Source: Petrosia ficiformis
Taxonomy: Eukaryota > Porifera > Demospongiae > Haplosclerida > Petrosiidae
NCBI GenBank assembly: GCA_947044365.1
Contig: OX345636.1
Span: 11,985,809-12,049,808, forward strand
Reading direction: 5' to 3'
DNA length: 64,000 nt
The position numbers and the translations under genes were made by a program. Position 1 is the first letter of the stretch. Each line of letters begins with the position of its first letter. Positions 55,851-64,000 of this stretch are shown here, piece by piece. Below the pieces are notes generated by a model, which made no database searches, was not told the DNA's origin, and saw nothing but the letters and a program-made list of their open reading frames with translations.

Positions 55851-58780
55851 CCTCTCAGCAGCTCCTACAAAAGCAATCAACTCGCCAATATCTTTAGTAA
55901 ATCTTGTGACACAGCACAAGTAGTTTCTTTCTTTGGGTTTGGTAGCGATGACTCTCTTGCAATTCAATGAGGTACTCAACTGATATGTAGTCCACTAAAC
56001 CCCTGTTGAACATGAGGATGTTTTGAGTTTTGATATTACTTGCAGCTGATTTAAAGGTTTTCCCATTATATGAGACAAACTTCAGTGGAAATATTCGTTT
56101 AGCAGTAAATCATTGGAAGCTATTTAAAAAGGTTTTAGTGGTGGTGAGATGAGATACAGTGTTGAAATATGCTGCTATGACCTCACTGAAAGAGGACCAG
56201 TTAAACCTAGCCTAGTGTAGGAGAATGATGGAGCTTCGACAACTCTATATAAAGTCTGGTAACGGAGGAAGTAACTAACAGGGATTTCCTTCTATCCTTT
56301 GACGGATAACACATCTATGAATCAAATTTCATGCTGATGATCAATCTTCCCTTCAAAATCCATTGATCTCAACTAAAATCTCGTCTCACTCTGTTGTGTT
56401 TGACTCATTCATGACACTCCCAATCAATGTAGTAACATTGTGAATTGGACTTAGCAAAATAGGTAGTCTTGTCTCATAGGGAATGTTGGCACCTCTTTGC
56501 TATGAAATGATCCCAGCTGGTACGTAATTAGTAAATGTTAACAGAATCACTGAATGTATAACTGAGCACATGGAAAGTCACATTCTACTATTATTACATG
56601 GACGCAAGATTGTCATAATTGTAACTAAAAAATATTTAATAATGGTCTGCCTTGACATCTCAACAAACCAGATTAATTAGTAATAAGAGAATTGTTGCCT
56701 CCAAAAACTTGTATATACAAGTATTTGGAAGCAACATATATCTGTTGTTGGTCATCAATGTTAGCTTCCAACAAGTCATTGAGAGATATCTCACAGTTGG
56801 CTAACTCACTAGTTCTTTTAGTTTTAACCTTTAAGGAGTCTTGCAAATTTCTAAATAATACTATATCCATATGAAGTTACACAGATTAGTCTCTTGAAGG
56901 TACTAAAACTCTCACAATCGAGAATCATATCAAGTTTAACTGACCTCTCAGTTATGAGCAGGTAAAGTGACTGTTGTGACTTTTTCATCTGTGGTAAACA
57001 GTCTCTTGGGTTGTAGTGTTATCAATATCCTTTGAGGTTTCTTTGAGGTTGGTCAACTTCTATATGCACCATTCCATGCACCATATTGAGTTATGCATTC
57101 TTTAGTTCATGGCACAAAATTCTCCTTACAGTATATATCTTCCTGCATCACTTGACTCACTTTGCTCTTAAAGTGGTTTCAAAGAATTAGTCAGCTTTTT
57201 ATTTCCCCCTCCTCACCAGATTCAAGCTGGACACTCTTTCTCTTTGTCGTCTTTGTGCTAATTTCCTTCTTCTCTGTAAAATTCATCATAATATTTGTTT
57301 CTTTCCTAATCCTCCTTTCCATTCTCGAACTAACACAAATTTCTATCTATGTAATCATAGTCACAATACTTTTTGAACATTCTTGGTATGTACTTCTTCT
57401 TTTTATCGTTCTTTCTTTCCCTCTACTATAAAAATCTGGAACAATTAATCTCACCGCTGCAACTAAAGATTGCACTTCAATTTCACAATTTTATTAAATT
57501 TTTAATCCAACATTTAGAACTTTTGACTTAATTATGATCTTTCTGATTCATTCTTATATAGTTATATGTTGTTAGTCCTTTATATTATTAACATTATGCT
57601 ATTGGGTTTTCCTTATTAAAAAAACAATATATATATAATTATATATATATAGCCACATGGTTGTCTTTCCCTGGACACTTGACATGTATTAATCCTCTTA
57701 CCTCTGTCACACAATTCTGAACAAACTGTTTCCACTCATGCATGATTACAAACTTTTAATCCAGTATAGTGACACCTTTGAATTTGTAAAGCATGTAGCT
57801 ACAACATATAGATTGTCTGTGTTTGTGTGGGAGAAACTTTTGTCTTGGCAGAAAGGAGTCTTATGTGGCTTCTATCACCTGTATGTATATATCTTTAAGT
57901 ACAGTACTACACTATATGCCCTTAATGAAGCAACACTGATTCCTTGAAAACTTTATGTATTTCCCCACTGGGCCAATGATCTCATTCAAGTATATGCATC
58001 TTTGATTTGTAATGGTGTCTGCCTTAATCAAACCTAATATCAATAGCAACTCTTCATTCAGTGGCTTGTCCTATTTAACAACTGTTTTCTAACTCTGAAA
58101 TAACATCTTCGGTGAGCAGTGATAGGGGAAACAAATTCAAGTGGATCATAAACCTTGGCTGTTAGACTCACTGCATGCATTCCTTTTATAGTGGGTTCTA
58201 ACTTAGTATATTTGTGACAAATTTTCTAAATGCATGTTCTAGATCCTTGGAATGGTGGAATATGCATCTTCGCAGTATCGGCTGAGAATGTGACCTTGTG
58301 GATATGAAATCTGAGCAAAATGCTCTGCCTGAACTTGGGTATACATTTAATGATAAATCATAAGCAGAGGCATCATATATACACAATTCTGATTTAATTT
58401 TGGATGTGAACTTATCTTTTTGTGCTTAGTGGGCATCTATCAGGTAGAACAGTCTACAATCTCATGACTCAATTGGTCTTAGATGACTGCATTACATTCC
58501 TTGAGAATTTCCAGGGCTTGTCATAAATGCTTGAAACGTCCAATCAATAGCTTTCGGCTTAAATGGAAGGACAGGTTTTCCATGCACCACATCACCAGAG
58601 GAGTTACTCCAATAATGGTCCAGTCCTATAAGAATGTCGAGTTCTGGTTGATCGTTAGCACATGAAGGATCTGCTATAACTCTTGTCCTGCTAGGTGATT
58701 GAACTTCTCCATTGCACAGATAATTTGTGGCTAGGACAGCGGTTTGTAAACTGTTTGAAACTCGAGTAGTTATTCCATAT
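55850..58780 (-). pseudogene. BEL/Pao LTR retrotransposon remnant: protease, RT, RNase H, integrase
   Basis: On the minus strand, in the correct Pol order from right to left: protease segment with LELDILIGLDHYW (about 58740-58560), RT scraps including YDASAYDLSLN and DLEHAFRKF (about 58380-58200), RNase H with KTKVSPTQTQTI and FTNSKVSLYWIKS (about 57900-57740), and integrase with SFSYTRLGLTGPLSVR (about 56270-56190) and FVSYNGKTFKSAA (about 56090-56040). Each piece needs a different frame and stops are frequent. No LTRs were recognised. Between 56300 and 57650 there is little similarity to Pol; a hydrophobic plus-strand frame at 57162-57431 is the complement of a K/E/D-rich stretch. Confidence 0.78.
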
Positions 58781-58789
58781 AACTATATA

Positions 58790-60740
58790 CAAACAAAATG
58801 TCAAGAGACATGCATAAATATACGTATTTTACATACACAAAGAATATACAACAAAATTATATAGACTCATTTATATAATTTTGTTGTATACTCTTTGTGT
58901 TAGTTAGCTAAAATAATATAAGGACAAGACATTATACATAATTACACAAGAACTGAGTATTAATCAGTCATAAAATACCTCTAACTGCATAATATCATCA
59001 GTAGTAGAAAAGAGAGCTTGCATTCCAGGAACGGTCATTACAATCATAACAATCTGGTCATAAGCAAGTATTCTACACAAATAAATTATTATAATTATTT
59101 ATGATATCCACATAATTGTTTGTTACATTATGATAGACCACAAGTATGAGTAGATCAAAATGTCATTCAAAGCTATAATTATTATATACAGTGGATTATG
59201 TAGTTTGATTGATTATAAATCATATGTGGCATAATTTATGATAGATCGTTTACGTTTGTGGGAGTCCTATGCATCCTAAGAAGACAGCTTCAGCATCTTC
59301 CTAACTTGATAACTTCACAGCTTAATAGCTTCCTAGCTTCATAGCTTCACAATGTCTTAGCTTCCTAACCTCATAGCTATGGGCATGCTCTTTAGGGTAA
59401 CACTATATATAATACAAACATGTACAATATACATGATGACAGACAAGATAATGCAACTAATCAAATGGCTTCCATCCTGAATGATTTGTATCATGATATT
59501 TAAAGATACATTCATGATATGATGAAGTGCCATTATTGGACTCACAGCTTCTTAGCTTCATAACTTCCTAGCTTCCTAACTTCATAGCTTCACAGCGTCT
59601 TAGCTTCATATAGCTTCCTAACTTCATACCTTCACAGTTTCTTATAGCCTCATGGATTACATTTCACTGCTTCATAGCTGCAATTAATGCTAAGTTAATT
59701 ACTACTTCATTTCAGACTTCACTGCTTCAAATACTATTATATATATATATGCACACACAAAAATGAGGAATTAGTGTTGTCAAATGTATAATACATGTAG
59801 TAATAATTACATACTTTTATTAAGTAATCATGATGAGCCAAAATTATGAAGCACATACTATCAATAGGGTTACTGTAATGAGATGGATTAAGTTTTCATG
59901 AGCTGAGGCACATTGGGTTTTCATTAGGTGGTTCATTTTTTCATGTTGTTTCCATGATTCATGATGAGGAACATCTCTTCAAATTCATTGGATGTATACA
60001 TGAATAAAGTACACTTTAGCAGTTGTGTATATACATATTGATTTTTATTTGATGCCAAATGAGTCAGATTCCTCCACAATTCTATAGCTGGAAATCTGGT
60101 AACAGACAGATAATATGTTTACAGTAACCCTCCACTCCTCTATCTATCCATTATATTTTCATGTTCTTAGTGTATGTGTTTAATTATAAATAACTTCGTT
60201 TTGTATTATGATTTTTCTATATATTCTGATTTTCTAATAATAACTTTCAAGAACAATTAAGATAATATCTATCTATTTCAAGAAATCTTTTAACAATCAC
60301 ATATCATTAATTTGTTCATAAATGACAGCAGTGTCTTTCTGACTTACACCATATGCTGCATTCTCAGACACTTTCAAATCCGTAGCTATGTACATGTACA
60401 ATTCATTTTGTGTCATATTAAATTGTGTACGTTTTCGTTTCCTTGAGCGTTTCCATAAATACAATCCAGTGGCGGCACTCAGTATTATTACTCCTGCAGT
60501 GAACAACACCACCACACCTGCTATGACTATTACTATCACAGATGTAGGTGACAAGGTGGGTATATCAGAAGGAGTGATAGTGGACAGCATAATATCTGAT
60601 AGAGTGATTGATAAGGCACTCTTGGCTGTAGATAAAACAATAATTTTTAGAGATTAAAAGAAGAAATGTCAATACATGTATGTATGTATAAATTAACTTG
60701 TGCCATTATAAACTTTATTCACAAATCTACTAGGTAGTAT
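58790..60740 (-). repeat. Duplicated block with the Ig-receptor 3' end, copy at 59-61 kb
   Basis: Collinear with 28050-29941, including the AGCTTC-type short repeats (59290-59680) and the receptor tail exon. This copy is attached to the complete receptor gene, so it is the likely parent or the less truncated relative. Confidence 0.88.
58835..58900. repeat. 29-bp-arm palindrome present only in this copy
   Basis: ACACAAAGAATATACAACAA... (58835-58863) is mirrored at 58872-58900 with one mismatch. The relative at about 28116-28140 has only the left arm. Confidence 0.92.
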
Positions 60741-63663
60741 ACGTATGGTATGCAAATGAAGATATATTGTGGGACTAAGCAATTCTTTCAAACAATTACA
60801 TGTACCTATCTAACTATTTTCCAAACAAAACTGCACAAAGGTGTGCGCATGTGTATGTGTATGTGTCTGTGTGTGTGTTTGTGCACGTGTGTGTTTGTGT
60901 ACGTGTGTGTGTGTGTGTATATGTATGTATATGTGTGTGCATAATGGGTATGTATGTATGTATGGATGTATGTTACATGTATATATGTATGTACATGTAT
61001 GCATATAAGTGTGTATGTATGTATGTATGCAATACTATGCATAAATATAATATGCATGTATAATTATGCTACCATTTCATGGGCTATAGGCTTTTCTGGA
61101 AAAACTGACTGACTGCAAAAACTATATTCACAAAAATAATGGTCACGCATTCCCACCACATATAGGCATTTTTGGCGAACATGAAACTTTTATCACAAAA
61201 TAGTCGAATATCGTCAAAACACACAAATGTAGGCCTATATATGTGTATTTGAATATGTAAGTATTATGCAAACATTAAAGGTTACCCAGTGATTACATCA
61301 CCTTGTGATCCAGACTCTATGAACGTATGTGTCACACTAGGACTTGGCAATCTTGATGAAGTTGATGATGAGTGAGCTATAATTATATAAGATACACAAA
61401 TGTTCACACAAATTTAGAATTAGGACATCCATACTTATGTGTGTACTATAATATGTATAGTGTGCACACTCTTCATGATTACAGAGTTTTAATTTTATGG
61501 CTGATTTGTTATGTAAAAAATTAGTTGAAAGCATTGTTACCATCCGAAAAAAAACATAGCTACCTGGTGTCTTTGAGGGCACGTAAGAAACTTTCCCCCT
61601 AGTAATAATATATAATTAAATGTGTAACATTGAACATGCCCTAGACTTCATTTTGCAAAATATATTTTATAAATGTTTGGGAGTTTGAAAGGCAGCCTAG
61701 TATAATCTCAACTATGCAAATAATTATAATATCTATTTAGTGTTTCATACTATCACTATTAGCTATTATTCCTCTTTTTCATAAAAATAAATTTCTACGT
61801 TTCTGGAGCTATTAAAGTAGTTTTAGCACGAATACAAAATTTATTAAGTTAAATTCAGGGGAACAAACTTCGTACTGTTCTGCTTCTTGACCTATACAAC
61901 GAATAGTTTCAGCCACTGCAGCATGCTACTTACGATAGGATGCCATTTGTGATACACCATACCCATTAATAAACTACAAAATAGTCGAATATCGTCAAAA
62001 CACACAAATGTAGGCCTATATATGTGTATTTGAATATGTAAGTATTATGCAAACATTAAAGGTTACCCAGTGATTACATCACCTTGTGATCCAGACTCTA
62101 TGAACGTATGTGTCACACTAGGACTTGGCAATCTTGATGAAGTTGATGATGAGTGAGCTATAATTATATAAGATACACAAATGTTCACACAAATTTAGAA
62201 TTAGGACATCCATACTTATGTCTGTACTATAATACGTATAGTGCGCACACTCTTCATGATTACAGAGTTTTAATTTTATGGCTGATTTGTTATGTAAAAA
62301 ATTAGTTGAAAGCATTGTTACCATCCGAAAAAAAATATAGCTACCTGGTGTCTTTGAGAAACTTTCCCCCTAGTAATAATAACTAATTAAATGTGTAACA
62401 TTGAACATGCCCTAGACTTCGTTTTGCAAAATATATTTTATAAATGTTTGGGAGTTTGAAAGGCAGCCTAGTATAATCTCAACTATGCAAATAATTATAA
62501 TATCTATTTAGTGTTTGGTAATGCACAAGAAACATTTCAACACATGTATACTGTACTTTCAGATGTTGTCAATCTTATTGTTCCTTGTATGTTTGTTCCA
62601 TCCATTTCACACACATAATCTCCGAGATCACTATCCATTACTATTGAGATTGATAGTATACTCCTCACACCTTTCTCCAAACTAACACCTCCTCTCTGAG
62701 AATTACCAGATCCATTCATATCAGTTGATATATTAAACCCATCAGTATTAAATAGTTCATTACCATCTTCATCTCTCCATATTACCACAGAAGGAAAAGG
62801 TAAATAACCAGTAAAGTTACATTCTAACACTACAATATCATCTAATAGTACTTCCACTGAATCGAGATGTGTAACTGATCCTATAATATTACATAACAAA
62901 AAAATTTTGTATTTTGTATTTGAAATACGTCATAGTCAAACGTATTTGTATTTGCATTTCATATATAATGTACACTTGCTACTGAGGCTTGCTTTCAATA
63001 GATATAAAGTTAAATTAATATGAATGGTATGTGGACGTGTCACTTCACAGGATTTTATGAAAGTTTATTGTCTCTCTATAACATTATAACCAAATGTAAA
63101 TACTTGACTAAATACAAAGCCATTTTTGCTTCTGAGTCTTTGCTTAAGTGTACATGTATTGCTGACTAGCAGAAATATTATAGAAACTGGTATTGTAAGG
63201 GTATCCACAAGCTGAAGGAACAAGAGACAAATGAGTATCGAAAGGTTGTTGTGTTTAAATATACCATTTCCTCTGTATTTTTGTGCAATTGTAATTTAAA
63301 AAATAATTGTAAAGACAGACATGTACAGATTACCTTCAAGTGTCAAAAATACTGTAGCAGTTTTACTAGGAACATCTTCTAGATCTGAATGTCGATAGCT
63401 AGACATACAAGTATAAATTCCACTATCAGAGATATTTAGCTGAGAGATAGTTATAATACTGGTACGACTTGTATCAGCTAAAACGAGTTTGGTCCTGTCA
63501 GTATTGGCTATTACTCCATTTGGTCCCATCCATGAAAATATGAATGATCCTTCATTGATTACTGTACATGATAACTCAACTGATGATTGTACATTATTAG
63601 AACCATACTGAAGGAACTGATTTGATATCAAGAACTTAATAGCACTGTCATTGACAGTTGTAT
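60297..63663 (-). CDS. Ig-domain transmembrane receptor, 5' partial
   Basis: Five exons, all joined by phase-1 introns. Ig domain 1 is 63663-63334 (C in VELSCTV, W in FSWMGP, then DSGIYTC). Ig domain 2 is 62880-62557 (VVLECNF, VIWRDED, DLGDYVC). Two near-identical 25-residue Ser/Thr/Pro stalk exons follow (62157-62083 and 61376-61302; HSSSTSSRLPSPSVTHT). The final exon 60625-60297 has the helix VIVIVIAGVVVLFTAGVIIL, a basic stop-transfer WKRSRKRKR, and a short tail with NELYMYIATDL, NAAYGVS and VIYEQI before TGA. Splice sites read TATAG or CTACAG acceptors and GTAA, GTAC or GTGA donors. About 376 residues are visible. No signal peptide is present, so the gene starts beyond the right edge. It is a cell-surface recognition or adhesion receptor by architecture. 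The VIYEQI motif fits the ITIM consensus, suggesting phosphatase recruitment (inference). Confidence 0.83.
60838..61040. repeat. TG/TATG microsatellite
   Basis: Runs of GTGTGTGT followed by TATGTATG and ATGTATGT repeats, in the intron before the receptor's last exon. Long Cys/Val or His/Thr reading frames on both strands are artefacts of the repeat. Confidence 0.95.
61195..61745 (-). repeat. Intragenic direct duplication, unit 2
   Basis: Direct copy of 61976-62517, offset 781 bp, containing the second stalk exon (61376-61302) and its flanking intron. Differences are a few substitutions and a small indel. The 230 bp between the copies is unique. Confidence 0.95.
61976..62517 (-). repeat. Intragenic direct duplication, unit 1
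   Basis: Contains the first stalk exon (62157-62083). The copied exon is phase 1 at both ends, so its duplication lengthens the stalk without a frameshift. Confidence 0.95.
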
Positions 63664-63794
63664 CTATAGGATTTAGTACATAGCTAATACGTATGAATGC
63701 AATAACTAAATAGAGATGTGTAATTTTTCAATTATAGTTTTATTGTAATTGTGTGCCTCAATAATCATTATTGCTACCCTAAATTTGTATGGTA

Positions 63795-64000
63795 GCATTC
63801 TCTATGTAGGGATGGCTCAGAAAAACAAAATGGCCACCCATACATTTCAATTTCAAGTGGTAAGCAGAAATCTCTACTAATATTTACATACAAGTTAAAA
63901 TATACAAAAAACTTTTGATATTGAGTAGTTTTATGACTAATAATATCATTTAGATGGGCAGAGAATGTTGTTAAAGTAGAGAACCGGCAAGTACCAAAAC
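63795..64000 (-). repeat. Inverted piece of the duplicated family at the right edge
   Basis: The reverse complement carries CCGGTTCTCTACTTTAACAA, TTGAAATTGAAATGTATGGG and CCATCCCTACATAGAGA, in the same order as 27330-27520. It indicates a further copy in opposite orientation running out of the window. Confidence 0.75.

Noticed and set aside
57162..57431. 89-codon hydrophobic plus-strand frame that looks like a multi-pass membrane protein
   Set aside because: It is the complement of a Lys/Glu/Asp-rich stretch inside a decayed BEL/Pao region; no splice or homologous context.
60750..61063. Cys/Val- and His/Thr-rich frames on both strands
   Set aside because: Artefacts of the TG/TATG microsatellite.

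Overview
The window is eukaryotic, intron-containing, AT-rich and very dense in repeats. It is most consistent with a basal metazoan, probably a demosponge. This is an inference from a tandemly duplicated GT92 family, phase-1 Ig exons ending in a transmembrane exon, a Rab11-FIP-like gene, short introns, many short foldback elements and pervasive TACATGTA-type words. I could not check the species.

Layout. From 0 to 6.2 kb there is a 42-bp minisatellite, foldback elements and the last three exons of a Rab11-FIP-like gene (+). From 7.3 to 12.5 kb there is a broken GT92 glycosyltransferase gene (-). The next 11 kb (13.0-24.3 kb) is copy 1 of a segmental duplication and carries an apparently intact two-exon GT92 gene (+). 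From 24.7 to 29.9 kb there are partial further copies, BEL/Pao remnants and an orphan transmembrane exon of an Ig receptor. From 30 to 33 kb there is AT-rich DNA, a 165-bp tandem array whose units are palindromic, and a PHD-finger exon pair (-). From 33.1 to 47.5 kb lies a block of nested transposable elements: an uninterrupted 1064-residue reverse transcriptase with a restriction-like endonuclease, a decayed DDE-like transposase (-), and a 7.4-kb element with 64-bp perfect terminal inverted repeats. That element holds a second non-LTR retrotransposon, an integrase-like fragment and a six-exon HECT ubiquitin-ligase gene. From 47.7 to 55.7 kb is copy 3 of the segmental duplication with another intact GT92 gene (+). 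From 55.8 to 58.8 kb are BEL/Pao remnants (-). From 60.3 to 63.7 kb is an Ig-domain receptor gene (-) with two Ig exons, two duplicated stalk exons and a transmembrane/tail exon. A small inverted piece of the same duplicated family appears at the right edge.

The host genes look unrelated in function: vesicle traffic, glycan transfer in the secretory pathway, and a cell-surface receptor. What links them is repeated duplication of a GT92 + BEL + Ig-receptor block. Because two or three copies are present, many later insertions can be read directly against an empty site: a SINE, two MITEs, a Helentron-like element with a nested hAT, and three newly formed palindromes. The most unusual item is the TIR element at 40109-47515, which carries a HECT E3 ligase gene next to a DDE/integrase-type gene.
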